Part shown: positions 25,966 through 34,035 of the stretch, in pieces
Layout of the letters: each line of letters opens with the position of its first letter
Numbering within the stretch: the first letter of the stretch is position 1
Assembly: GCA_016741995.1 (NCBI GenBank)
Contig: JACVCO010000003.1
Location: forward strand, 62,001-126,000
Reading direction: 5' to 3'
Source of the DNA: Hydrogenophaga sp.
GTDB lineage: Bacteria; Pseudomonadota; Gammaproteobacteria; Burkholderiales; Burkholderiaceae_C
DNA: 64,000 nt
Translations under genes and position numbers: made by a program
The notes under the pieces: generated by a model
The model's input: the letters and a program-made list of their open reading frames with translations, nothing else
The model's database searches: none
Told to the model about the DNA's origin: nothing

Positions 25966-26861
25966 GGTCGCCAGAAATCGAAGAAGTTGAACCAGTTGTA
26001 AGGCGCCTGCCGGCAGCAGGCCTGCAGCTGCTGCACGTAGGCGGCCCGGGCCTGCACCAGCGCGGCATCGCGTTCGCCACGGGCAACCGTACCAAAGTCG
26101 GCCAGCGGCTCGAACACCAGGCGGTAGCGGTTGCCCCCCAGGTACAGGCCGGCCATGAAGAACACCGGCCGGCGCAGCACCGCCGCCATGCGCCAGGGCG
26201 CCTTGGGGAAACCCGCCGGCGCGCCCAGGAAATCGTGCACCGCGGGCTCGTCGTCGCTGATGGAACGGTCCACCAGCATGCCCAGCAGGTGCCCTTGTTC
26301 GATGCGCCGCGCGGCCTCGATCATCGAGTCGGGCCGCCCCAGCGGCACCACGTCGTGACGCGCGCGCGGGTTGATGGCCTGCAGCGCCGCCGCCACCTGC
26401 CGCGCATTGTCCTCGTACATCAGCATGCCGATCTGCAGGCCCGGGCGCTGGCGGCCCATGCAGCGCAGCGCCTCGAAGCTGCCCAGGTGGGCGCCCATGA
26501 GCAACACACCCCCTTGCTGCACCGCCTGCAACAGGGCGTCGGCGCCCTGCACCTCGATGTCGAACAGATCGAAGCGGTCGTTGAGCAGGTAGATGCGGTC
26601 GTGCACCGTGCTGGCAAAGGCCAGCACATGGCGGTAGCGGTCGCGCCAGCCGGGCTCACGCCCGAGCGCGCGGCGCAGGTAGACGCGGCTGGCCTCGCGC
26701 GTGCGCGGCGCGAAGCACACGAAGTACAGCGTGATGGCGTGCAGCACCACGCGGCTGAGCCGGCGCCCGACAAGCAGGGACAGGCGCACCATGAAGCGCG
26801 CCAGCCCCGGCGTGCCGCGCTCGGGCCGCTGGCGCCATTCGGGCAATGGCCGCGCGCTCAT
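25962..26861 (-). CDS. Lysophospholipid acyltransferase (LpxL/HtrB-like), polyene cluster
   Basis: 299 residues from the ATG at 26861 that overlaps the previous stop. One N-terminal hydrophobic segment and the HX4E motif in GAHLGSFEALR mark it as a lipid A acyltransferase-type enzyme. It is the second acyltransferase of the locus beside the PlsC-like one. It probably transfers an acyl or polyene chain to the lipid anchor; the order of the two enzymes is unknown. Confidence 0.88.
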   Translation of the reverse strand: MSARPLPEWRQRPERGTPGLARFMVRLSLLVGRRLSRVVLHAITLYFVCFAPRTREASRVYLRRALGREPGWRDRYRHVLAFASTVHDRIYLLNDRFDLFDIEVQGADALLQAVQQGGVLLMGAHLGSFEALRCMGRQRPGLQIGMLMYEDNARQVAAALQAINPRARHDVVPLGRPDSMIEAARRIEQGHLLGMLVDRSISDDEPAVHDFLGAPAGFPKAPWRMAAVLRRPVFFMAGLYLGGNRYRLVFEPLADFGTVARGERDAALVQARAAYVQQLQACCRQAPYNWFNFFDFWRP

Positions 26862-27160
26862 TCGCGGAGCGGGCGCAACTGCCCGCTGGCCACGATGGCG
26901 TCCGCGCGCCGGAATTCGAAGGCGTAACCCGCTGTCGCCAGCGCGCTCAGGCACAGCAGCAGGTGTTCACCGGGCAGCACGGGCTGCAGGAACTTGGCCT
27001 GCGGGATCGACCAGGCCGACGGCCCGGGCGCGAGTTCGCGCGCGGCGCGCAAGGCTTCGTCGAGCAGCACCACGCCGGGCAGGATGGGCCGGCCCGGGAA
27101 GTGCCCCGCGAACGCGGGGTGGTCGGCGGGCACCACCCATGCGCGCTCAACCAGGTTCAC
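26858..27160 (-). CDS. Short hotdog 3-hydroxyacyl-ACP dehydratase (ApeI-like)
   Basis: 100 residues, a minimal hotdog domain with the FabZ-type signature HPAFAGHFPGRPILPGVVLLDE (the motif region spans residues 14-35; His and Pro typical of the tunnel). It lacks the long insert of FabA. It overlaps the ligase gene by 14 bp and the acyltransferase gene by 4 bp. Likely partner of the 152-residue hotdog protein in forming the active dehydratase. Confidence 0.86.
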   Translation of the reverse strand: MNLVERAWVVPADHPAFAGHFPGRPILPGVVLLDEALRAARELAPGPSAWSIPQAKFLQPVLPGEHLLLCLSALATAGYAFEFRRADAIVASGQLRPLRE

Positions 27161-28511
27161 GCAGCACCTCGCGCCGGTAGAGCGCGGCCAGCGCGTCGCG
27201 TGTGAGCTTGCCGGTGGTGTTGCGCGGCAAGGCGGGCAGCAGCACCAGCGGGCGCGGCAGGAAGATCGCGTCCACCCGCTCGCGCAGGGCGCTCATGAGC
27301 CCGGCCACGCTGCCACCAGGCGCCACCGCAAAGGCCACGAGCCGCGTGATCGCCGCGGGGTCCTGCGCATCGGCCGGTTCGTCGGGCAGGAAGAAGGCCG
27401 CGTCCTGCACGCCGGGCAGGCCCGCGAGCTGGCGGTTCAGGTAGGCCAGCGAGGTGCGCTTGCCCGCGATGTTGATCAGGTCGGCGTGGCGGCCGTGCAG
27501 CACGAAACGGCCTTCGCCATCCGGCAGCGGCTCGATGAGGTCGCCCAGCGGCACGCTGCCTTCCACGTGCCCGCCCTCGGCGCTGGCGACGTCGCCCGAG
27601 AAGGTGAGCCGCACACCGCCCGGCAGCAGCGACCAGGCCGCACCGAGCACGGTGCGCCGGCTCGCCAGCGCCGACGATTCGGTGGAGCCGTAGATCTCGT
27701 ACAGCTCGGCGCCGCACGCGGCCTCGGCCTGTTGCGCCAGGCCCTCGGCCAGCGGTGCGGTGGCCGACAGCAGGCGCTGCGGCAGCACCGCGGGCCGCGA
27801 CGCCAGCCAGTTGGCCAGGTGGAAGGGCGTGGTCACCAGCAGGCGCGGCGCGGGCACGGCCTGCAAGGCGTCTGAAATGTCTTGCGGGAAGAAGGGCTTG
27901 CCCGACCAGAAACTGCAGCCGCCGTGCAGGGCGAGCAGGAAGGTGGATTCGAAACCGTAGCTGTGCTGCACCGGCACGGTTCCCACCAGCACATGGGGTT
28001 CGCGATCCATCCCCAGCGCCGCGCGTTCGGCCCGGCCGTTGCGCACCAGGTGGCCCCAGCGCTTGGGGTGCGGTTGCGGTCGCCCGGTGGAGCCCGAGGT
28101 GAACAGCACCGCGGCCACCAGCCGGTCGTCGATCAGGGGCACCTCGGTGGGCAGTGGCCGGCCCAGGCCCGGCCGCGAGGGCACGGGCAGCGACGGCAGG
28201 CCCGCGCTGGCGGCGTCGGGTGTGTCGACGAGGCAGGTGGCGCCCGGGTGGTCTTGCGCGACTTGCTGCAGGCTTTGCGGGGCCAGCGACGACGGTTGCA
28301 GGCTGGTGCGGCCACGCAGCAGGCCGGCCGCGAAGCCGACGGCAAAGCGGTAGCGGTCTTCGCAAAGGTTGATGAGATCGCCCTGGGCGGGCAGTTGCTC
28401 GGCCAACGCCAGCGCGTCGGCCAGGAACTCGCTCACGCGCACCGGGCCCTCGGGGCGCCAGGCCAGCACGGCATCGAGCCCGTGCAACGAAACCAGGGGC
28501 GAGCGGCTCAC
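27147..28511 (-). CDS. Aryl/acyl-ACP (AMP-forming) ligase, polyene cluster
   Basis: 454 residues, shorter than usual AMP ligases (500-550), as in aryl-polyene loci. GTG start at 28511 overlapping the membrane-protein stop (GTGA). P-loop-like motif F-T-S-G-S-T-G at 137-143, Y-G-S-T-E-S at 274-279 and the catalytic Lys435 in T-T-G-K-L. It should activate hydroxybenzoate from the chorismatase and load it onto one of the ACPs as starter unit. The substrate is inferred from context. Confidence 0.88.
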   Translation of the reverse strand: MSRSPLVSLHGLDAVLAWRPEGPVRVSEFLADALALAEQLPAQGDLINLCEDRYRFAVGFAAGLLRGRTSLQPSSLAPQSLQQVAQDHPGATCLVDTPDAASAGLPSLPVPSRPGLGRPLPTEVPLIDDRLVAAVLFTSGSTGRPQPHPKRWGHLVRNGRAERAALGMDREPHVLVGTVPVQHSYGFESTFLLALHGGCSFWSGKPFFPQDISDALQAVPAPRLLVTTPFHLANWLASRPAVLPQRLLSATAPLAEGLAQQAEAACGAELYEIYGSTESSALASRRTVLGAAWSLLPGGVRLTFSGDVASAEGGHVEGSVPLGDLIEPLPDGEGRFVLHGRHADLINIAGKRTSLAYLNRQLAGLPGVQDAAFFLPDEPADAQDPAAITRLVAFAVAPGGSVAGLMSALRERVDAIFLPRPLVLLPALPRNTTGKLTRDALAALYRREVLREPG

Positions 28512-29170
28512 GGCAGGCCCCGCACCGCGGCCTGGCGGCGCTCGCTGTCGGCGCGCCAGGCGCGAACCACGTCGGACAGGCGCGGGCGCTCGTGCGGCAG
28601 CAGCACGCAGCGCCGCCACACGGCATCGAGCAGGAACACCAGGCCCAGCAGCGGCCCGGTGAGCACGTTGGCGTGCAACGACCACCATTCGCGCGGCGCG
28701 GCCACGAACAACACGGTGGACACCAGCGCATTGAGCAGGAAGAACACCGTCCAGGCCAGGGTGGACTGACGCGTGTAGCGCAGGATGCGCGGCGACAGTT
28801 CGCCCTGCACGGCGCGCGCCATGCGGGTGATCAACGGATCGCCCGGCCCCACGAGCGAGGCACCGAACAACGCGGCCAGCGCCAGGTGCACGCCCAGGTG
28901 CTGCAGGTAATAGAGCAGCGCGACCTGCGTGCGCAGCAACGGCCACAGGCCCGCAAGCAGCAAACCCAGCGCCAGCCAGGCCAGCCACTTGAGGGCGGGC
29001 CGCGCCAGGCGCGCGAACACGATGGCCAGCGCCGCGAGCAGGGGCGCCACGGCCACCGCCACGTGCAGGTCCATCGGTCCGTGGCCGGTGCTGCCCAGGT
29101 GCGAGGCGACGATCCAGCCCAGCAGCAACAGGCCGGTGGCCGCAGCGCGCAGCAGGCCGAAGCGGCTCAT
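28508..29170 (-). CDS. COG4648-type integral membrane protein, polyene cluster
   Basis: 220 residues with about five to six hydrophobic helices and a basic, soluble C-terminal tail (residues ~190-220). Proteins of this size and pattern are found in the same position, next to the ligase and ACP, in aryl-polyene and xanthomonadin clusters. The biochemical role is unknown. It overlaps both neighbours by 4 bp. Confidence 0.8.
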   Translation of the reverse strand: MSRFGLLRAAATGLLLLGWIVASHLGSTGHGPMDLHVAVAVAPLLAALAIVFARLARPALKWLAWLALGLLLAGLWPLLRTQVALLYYLQHLGVHLALAALFGASLVGPGDPLITRMARAVQGELSPRILRYTRQSTLAWTVFFLLNALVSTVLFVAAPREWWSLHANVLTGPLLGLVFLLDAVWRRCVLLPHERPRLSDVVRAWRADSERRQAAVRGLP

Positions 29171-29454
29171 TGCGTGCGGTGCTGCGCGATGTGGGCCGCC
29201 AGCGCGCGCGGGCTGGCGAAGATCTTCTGGTTGTTCTCGTTGTCCGAGCGCATCTGGAAGCCGTAGCGCTTGGAGATGACGAGTGCGATCTCGAGCATGT
29301 CGATCGAGTCGAGCCCCATGCCCTCGCCATAGAGCGGCGCATCGGGGTCCACGTCCTGGGGTTGGAGCTCGAGGTTGAGCGCTTCGATGATGAGTTGCAC
29401 CAGCTCGGGAACGATCTGTTCCACGGCCTGGGCATTGACGGCTTGTTCCGACAT
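29167..29454 (-). CDS. Acyl carrier protein (long form), polyene cluster
   Basis: 95 residues with the phosphopantetheine attachment site G-L-D-S-I-D-M-L-E (Ser50). The C-terminal part is longer than in FabI-pathway ACPs. It is the second of two ACPs in the operon; one may be devoted to the aryl starter and the other to elongation, by analogy to ApeE/ApeF. ATG with a strong GGAGATC ribosome site. Confidence 0.92.
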   Translation of the reverse strand: MSEQAVNAQAVEQIVPELVQLIIEALNLELQPQDVDPDAPLYGEGMGLDSIDMLEIALVISKRYGFQMRSDNENNQKIFASPRALAAHIAQHRTQ

Positions 29455-29472
29455 GGGGATCTCCTGGGTGCC

Positions 29473-30741
29473 TCAGGGGGCAGGCGGCGCGCCGAAGGCC
29501 AGCACGACGTTGCTGCCCCCGAACGCGAACGAGTTGGACAGCGCCACGCGCAGACCGTTCGCGCGCCGGCCGTGTAACACATGGTCAACGCCTTCACAGG
29601 CGGGGTCGAGGCGGCCATCGAGATGGGCCGTGGGCGGGATGGCCTGCTCGCGCAGCGCCATGGCCGTGACCACGGCCTCGATCGCACCGGCGGCACCGAG
29701 CAGGTGGCCATGCACGGACTTGGTGGAACTCACCGGCAGGCGCGGCGCGTGCTCGCCGAACACCTCGCACAGGGACTGCACTTCGACCGGGTCGCCCTCG
29801 GGTGTGGCGGTGCCGTGCGCGTTGATGTAGTGCACGTCCTGGGGCGCCAGGCCGGCGTCGTCGAGCACGGCGCGCAATGCGCGCACCTGGCCGGCGCGAT
29901 CGGGCCGCACCAGGTGGGAATGGTCGCAGTTGGTGGCGAAGCCCAGCAGCTCGCCGTGGATGCGCGCGCCGCGCGCCACCGCGCGGTCCCAGTTCTCGAG
30001 CACCAGCGCGGCACCACCCTCGCCCAGCACCAGGCCGTCGCGGTCGGCCGAGAACGGCCGGCAAGCGCGCGGAGCGCTGTGTTCGTCGCCCCGCGCGAGC
30101 ACGCGCATGGCCTCCCAGGCGCGCACCACGCTCATCGACTGGCAGACATCGGAGCCGCCGGTGACCATGATCTCGGCCTCACCCGAGCGCACACGGCGAA
30201 ACGCTTCGCCAATGGCCATGGAGGCCGACGCACACGCCGCGGTGTGGCTGCTGCTCACGCCACCCAGGCCGAGCTGGATGGAGATGTGGGCGTTGGCCGC
30301 GTTGTTCATGCCCATCACCACCGACAGCGGCGACACCCGGTCGCGGCCCTTGAGCCAGAGATCGCGGGCCCCGCGTTCGTGCGCCGCCAGCCCGCCCAGG
30401 GCCGTGCCCCAGAGGCAACCCCAGCGGCTGCGGTCGCTGCCGTCTTCGGCGGCCGAACGGCTCAGGCCCGCCTGCTGCCAGGCGGCGAAGACCGCGGCCA
30501 TGCCGAGCTGCGAGAAACGCTCCATCATGGACGCCAGCGGCTTGCCCAGTTCGCGATCGGGTGCGAAGGCCGCGCAGCGCACGAACGGCAGGCGCAGCGG
30601 GCGCGGCTCGTCATCGGTCACCAGCCACTGCACGGCCGGCTCACCGGCCCACACGCGTTGAAAGAAATCCTCGAGATCACCGCCGTAGGGGCTCACAAGC
30701 CCCAGACCGGTGATCGCGACGCGATGCCGCGCCATGCTCAC
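29473..30741 (-). CDS. Beta-ketoacyl-ACP synthase II-like, polyene cluster
   Basis: 422 residues. Catalytic Cys170 (T-A-A-C-A-S-A), His309 (N-A-H-G-T-A-T) and His346 (K-S-V-H-G-H-L-L-G) are all there. It starts within the stop of the upstream ACP (ATGA). Two catalytic ketosynthases in one cluster, plus the CLF-like half protein, is the usual aryl-polyene composition; one may perform the first condensation on the aryl starter. Confidence 0.93.
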   Translation of the reverse strand: MSMARHRVAITGLGLVSPYGGDLEDFFQRVWAGEPAVQWLVTDDEPRPLRLPFVRCAAFAPDRELGKPLASMMERFSQLGMAAVFAAWQQAGLSRSAAEDGSDRSRWGCLWGTALGGLAAHERGARDLWLKGRDRVSPLSVVMGMNNAANAHISIQLGLGGVSSSHTAACASASMAIGEAFRRVRSGEAEIMVTGGSDVCQSMSVVRAWEAMRVLARGDEHSAPRACRPFSADRDGLVLGEGGAALVLENWDRAVARGARIHGELLGFATNCDHSHLVRPDRAGQVRALRAVLDDAGLAPQDVHYINAHGTATPEGDPVEVQSLCEVFGEHAPRLPVSSTKSVHGHLLGAAGAIEAVVTAMALREQAIPPTAHLDGRLDPACEGVDHVLHGRRANGLRVALSNSFAFGGSNVVLAFGAPPAP

Positions 30742-30980
30742 CCCGTCGACTTGAGTGCCGCGAGCGATTCCATGACGGCAACCATGTCGGCCACGGTCGT
30801 CGGCGGTGTCTGGTCGGAGGGGATTTCGATGCCCAGCCGGTCTTCGGCTTCGAACATCAGTTCGGCCAGCATGAGCGAATCGACCCCCAGATCGGCCAGC
30901 ACCGCGTCGGGCTGCACGTCGGCTTCGGGCACGCCCAGGCGATCAACGAGGAACTGGCGGATCAGTTCGATGGCGTTCAT
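30738..30980 (-). CDS. Acyl carrier protein (short form), polyene cluster
   Basis: 80 residues, acidic, with the attachment site G-V-D-S-L (Ser35) and the typical four-helix pattern. It is the first gene of the operon. The ATG has a very strong GGAGGGAATGAC ribosome site. It overlaps the KS gene by 4 bp. Confidence 0.92.
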   Translation of the reverse strand: MNAIELIRQFLVDRLGVPEADVQPDAVLADLGVDSLMLAELMFEAEDRLGIEIPSDQTPPTTVADMVAVMESLAALKSTG

Positions 30981-31245
30981 GTCATTCCCTCCGGCGCCGG
31001 CATCGACCGCCAGGCCCTCTTGTTTGGTTGGTCAAGCGCACGGGAACACGCACGGGCGGGATCACGGGCCGGGGCGCCCTGCCTCGGGCCGTTCGATCGG
31101 CATCGGCTGAGGCGCCCTGAAAAAGGGTCGAATTATAGTGACCGCCCCCCTGCACCACCCCGCCCGGCCAAGCCCGGCGGGTCAGGGAAAACCGCCACAT
31201 GCCTCGGGTACAGTGGCGCCGCCCCGCCACCCGAGTGCCGCTGCC
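30981..31245. other. Divergent intergenic region of the polyene operon and PAP2 gene
   Basis: 265 bp. On the minus strand TATAAT lies at 31132-31137 without a good -35 box, implying a leader of about 145 nt before the first ACP. A hairpin (CTCGGG...CCCGAG with inner GTGGCG/CGCCAC) lies at 31203-31235, in the leader or early coding part of the PAP2 gene. No regulator gene is encoded nearby. Confidence 0.45.
31132..31137 (-). promoter_or_regulatory. Candidate -10 box of the polyene operon
   Basis: Consensus TATAAT on the minus strand. The region 16-18 bp upstream is GGTGG-rich and does not resemble TTGACA, so activation by a regulator may be needed. Assigned by position only. Confidence 0.4.
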
Positions 31246-31935
31246 TTGACACCCACCTCCTCACCGGCCTGGACACACCAGCTCGTCCGTCGATTCTTCG
31301 CGCTGTGGCTGCTCAAGGCCGTGGGCACCAGTGCGTTCATGGCGCTGTTCTTCCACGCCTACTTCTGGGTGCTCAAGAACCCCAGCCGCCCGGCCTGGGA
31401 AGTGCCGCTGCTGCCACCGGATGCGTGGGTGTCTTTCCAACCCATGGCCTTGTACGCCTATGGCTGGCTCTGGGTCTATGTCTCGCTGGCGCCCGGCCTC
31501 ATCGGCAACTGGCTCGCGCTGGTGCGCTATGGCGTCTGGGCGGCGCTCATGTGTTTGCTCTGCCTCGGCATCTTCTGGCTCTGGCCGACGCAGACCCCGG
31601 TGTTCGACATCGACTGGTCGGTGCATCCGCAGCTGGCTTTCCTCAAGGGCATCGACGCCTCCAGCAACGCCTGCCCTTCGCTGCACGTGGCGGCGGCCCT
31701 GCATGCCGCGTGCTGGCTGCACCGGCAATTGCGCGAACTCGGCGCACCGGCCTGGACGCGCTGGGCCAGTTGGTTGCAATGCGCGGCCATCGTGTGGTCC
31801 ACCATGGCCATCCGCCAGCACGTGTTCATCGACGTGCTCTGCGGTGCAGCGGTCGGGTTGCTATTCGCCTGGCTGTCGATGCGCTGGGAAAGCGCCGGGC
31901 CTAAAGCGGCCGGCGCTGCGCCAGCAACACCTTGA
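31246..31935 (+). CDS. PAP2-family membrane phosphatase
   Basis: About 229 residues from a TTG at 31246; GTGs at 31138 and 31213 are in frame, and the true start is uncertain because no clear ribosome site is seen. Five to six hydrophobic helices; the PAP2 active-site motifs are A-C-P-S-L-H-V-A-A and R-Q-H-V-F-I-D. The family removes phosphate from lipid phosphates (PA, undecaprenyl-PP) or transfers phosphate. It is divergent from the polyene operon. Its 3' end overlaps the patatin gene by 35 bp. Confidence 0.82.
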   Translation: MTPTSSPAWTHQLVRRFFALWLLKAVGTSAFMALFFHAYFWVLKNPSRPAWEVPLLPPDAWVSFQPMALYAYGWLWVYVSLAPGLIGNWLALVRYGVWAALMCLLCLGIFWLWPTQTPVFDIDWSVHPQLAFLKGIDASSNACPSLHVAAALHAACWLHRQLRELGAPAWTRWASWLQCAAIVWSTMAIRQHVFIDVLCGAAVGLLFAWLSMRWESAGPKAAGAAPATP

Positions 31936-32833
31936 GCCGGGGCATCGCCGTGCGCATGGCCTGGCGCCCGGCCTCGATGGCGCGCTGACGCGTCGAGAAA
32001 TCCGCGCCGCCCACGCCATCGAGCGCGGGGTGCACCACGAGGTCGGCCGTGGCCAGCTCATGCCGGTTGATGCTCTGGCCCATGATCGCGAAGGTCTGCA
32101 GCAGCACCTGCAGGCTGCCCGACGCGCTGTTGGCTTCCGGCACGCTCGAAATGTCCACCGCGAGGACCAGTTCGGCCCCCATCTCGCGCGCCTGGCGCAC
32201 CGGCACCGGCGCGATCAGCCCGCCGTCCACGTACTCGGTGTCACCGATCTTCACCGGCGAAAAGATGCCCGGCACCGCGCTCGACGCGCGCACCGCCAGG
32301 GCGGCGTCGCCGCGGCGGAACAGGACCCCGCGCCCGGTCTTGAGATCGGTGGCCAGCACACCCAGCGGCAGGGCCATGTTCTCGATCACCTTGCCGCCCA
32401 CCGCCTCGCGCACATAGCGCGTGAGCGCCTCGCCACGCAGCAGGCCACGGCCGAGGATGGGCAGCGACCAGTCGGCAATCTGTGCCTCGTGCATCTGCAT
32501 CGCAAGCCGCTCGAGCTCGGCGCCCGTCATGCCGCTCGCGTACAGCGAGGCGACCAGGCTGCCGGCGGAGGTGCCCGCGAGAAAGTCGGGCCGAATGCCG
32601 GCGCGCTCGAGCTCCTGGATCACGCCGATGTGCGCAAAACCCCGCGCGGCACCCCCACCGAGCGCCAGGCCCAGGCGCGGCGCGCGCGTGAGCACCGGTG
32701 GCGGGCCTGGCGGCGCCACCACCGGCGGGGGCTCGACAGGCGGTGGCGCCTGGGGCGGAGCGCTTGCGCACCCCACGACGATGACAGCGGCGCAAAGGCC
32801 CGCCCAACGACCAAGATACTTAGTAAGAACCAT
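31901..32833 (-). CDS. Patatin-like phospholipase lipoprotein (RssA-like)
   Basis: About 310 residues from the ATG at 32833 (an ATG at 32851 would add six). The lipobox V-V-G-C (Cys22) is followed by a Pro-rich linker. Then comes the patatin domain: oxyanion loop G-G-G-A-A-R-G (59-65), nucleophile G-T-S-A-G (Ser89) and catalytic Asp in V-D-G-G. It is a membrane-anchored, probably periplasmic, serine phospholipase/esterase. Physiological lipid substrate unknown. Confidence 0.9.
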   Translation of the reverse strand: MVLTKYLGRWAGLCAAVIVVGCASAPPQAPPPVEPPPVVAPPGPPPVLTRAPRLGLALGGGAARGFAHIGVIQELERAGIRPDFLAGTSAGSLVASLYASGMTGAELERLAMQMHEAQIADWSLPILGRGLLRGEALTRYVREAVGGKVIENMALPLGVLATDLKTGRGVLFRRGDAALAVRASSAVPGIFSPVKIGDTEYVDGGLIAPVPVRQAREMGAELVLAVDISSVPEANSASGSLQVLLQTFAIMGQSINRHELATADLVVHPALDGVGGADFSTRQRAIEAGRQAMRTAMPRLKVLLAQRRPL

Positions 32834-32837
32834 TCTC
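32824..32837. promoter_or_regulatory. Candidate Fur box
   Basis: TAAGAACCATTCTC; its complement GAGAATGGTTCTTA differs at two positions from the beta-proteobacterial Fur-type core GAGAATGATTCTCA. It lies about 100 bp upstream of the iron-binding protein gene, over the start of the patatin gene. Matching is by eye. Confidence 0.4.
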
Positions 32838-32932
32838 GCTTCTGTTAGCATGGCCGCGCCTCAGGACAGCCGATGCCGGATTGTCCCAAAGCCCATCCCC
32901 TTTTTCCGTCGATCCATTCGAGAGATCTGCCC

Positions 32933-33976
32933 ATGAACATCTCCCGCCGCTTTGCGCTTGGTCTTGTGGCCACCACCCTGTCGTTCGGTGCCGCCCAGGC
33001 GCAGGACAAGGTCCTCAACATCTACTCGGCCCGTCACTACCAGACGGACGAGGCGCTCTACAACGGCTTCACCCAGGCCACGGGCATCAAGATCAACCGC
33101 GTGGAAGCCGACGACGCCGGCCTGGTGGCGCGCCTGCGTGCCGAAGGCGCCGCATCGCCCGCCGACGTGGTGCTGATGGTCGACGCCGCCCGCATGGCAG
33201 CGGCCGATGCCCAGGGCATGTTCCAGCCCATCAAATCGAAGGTGCTGGACGACACCATTCCCGCCACGCTGCGCGCCGCGCCCACGCCCGATGGCGTGAC
33301 CTGGACCGGCTTCTCCACCCGCGCGCGCAACATCTTCTTCGACCCCACCCGCGTGAAGGCCGAGGACGTGGCCACCTACGAGCAGCTCGCCGACCCCAAG
33401 CTCAAGGGCCTCCTGTGCACGCGCTCGGGTTCGCACCCCTACAACCTCTCGTTGTTCGCCACCGTGGTCGAACGCCTGGGTGACGCCAAGGGCGAGGAGT
33501 GGCTCAAGGGCGTGGTGGCCAACATGGCGCGCGCCCCCAAGGGTGGCGACACCGACCAGATCCGCGGCGTCGCGTCGGGCGAGTGCGGCGTGGCCATTGC
33601 CAACAGCTACTACTTCGCGCGCATCCTTCGTTCGGACAAGCCGGAAGACAAGGCCGTGGTCGAGAAAGTGCGCATCGTGTTCCCGAACCAGGCCACGTCT
33701 GGCACGCACGTGAACATCGCCGGCGCGGCCGTGGCCAAGCACGCCAAGAACCGCGACAACGCCGTCGCCTTCATGGAATACCTGGCCAGCCCCTCGGCCC
33801 AGCAGTACTTCGCCAATGGCAACAACGAGTACGCCGCCGCCAAGGGCGTGAAGCTCGACAACCCGGCCATCAAGGCCATGGGCGACGACTTCAAGCTCGA
33901 GACCGTGCCGCTGGCTTCCGTCTCCAAAAACCTCACGAAGGTTCAACAGATGCTGGATCGCGTCGGCTACAAGTGA
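32933..33976 (+). CDS. Ferric-iron ABC transporter periplasmic binding protein (FbpA/FutA family)
   Basis: 347 residues with a Sec signal peptide (cut after AQA, about residue 24). The mature N-terminus KVLNIYSARHYQTDEALYNGF and the tandem Tyr pair in N-S-Y-Y-F-A-R are characteristic of Fe(3+)-binding FutA/FbpA proteins. No permease or ATPase gene is adjacent, so it works with components elsewhere. Upstream lies a possible Fur box and downstream a strong terminator, so it is probably monocistronic. Confidence 0.93.
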   Translation: MNISRRFALGLVATTLSFGAAQAQDKVLNIYSARHYQTDEALYNGFTQATGIKINRVEADDAGLVARLRAEGAASPADVVLMVDAARMAAADAQGMFQPIKSKVLDDTIPATLRAAPTPDGVTWTGFSTRARNIFFDPTRVKAEDVATYEQLADPKLKGLLCTRSGSHPYNLSLFATVVERLGDAKGEEWLKGVVANMARAPKGGDTDQIRGVASGECGVAIANSYYFARILRSDKPEDKAVVEKVRIVFPNQATSGTHVNIAGAAVAKHAKNRDNAVAFMEYLASPSAQQYFANGNNEYAAAKGVKLDNPAIKAMGDDFKLETVPLASVSKNLTKVQQMLDRVGYK

Positions 33977-33996
33977 ACCGACATCCCCATGAAAAA

Positions 33997-34021
33997 AGCG
34001 CCCGCCGGGCGCTTTTTTTTG
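33997..34021. terminator. Bidirectional rho-independent terminator
   Basis: Stem AGCGCCC-GCC-GGGCGCT flanked by AAAAAA on the left and TTTTTTTTT on the right, so it works for both the iron-binding protein gene (plus) and ppk2 (minus). Confidence 0.93.
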
Positions 34022-34035
34022 TTGCCGCGGCGGGG

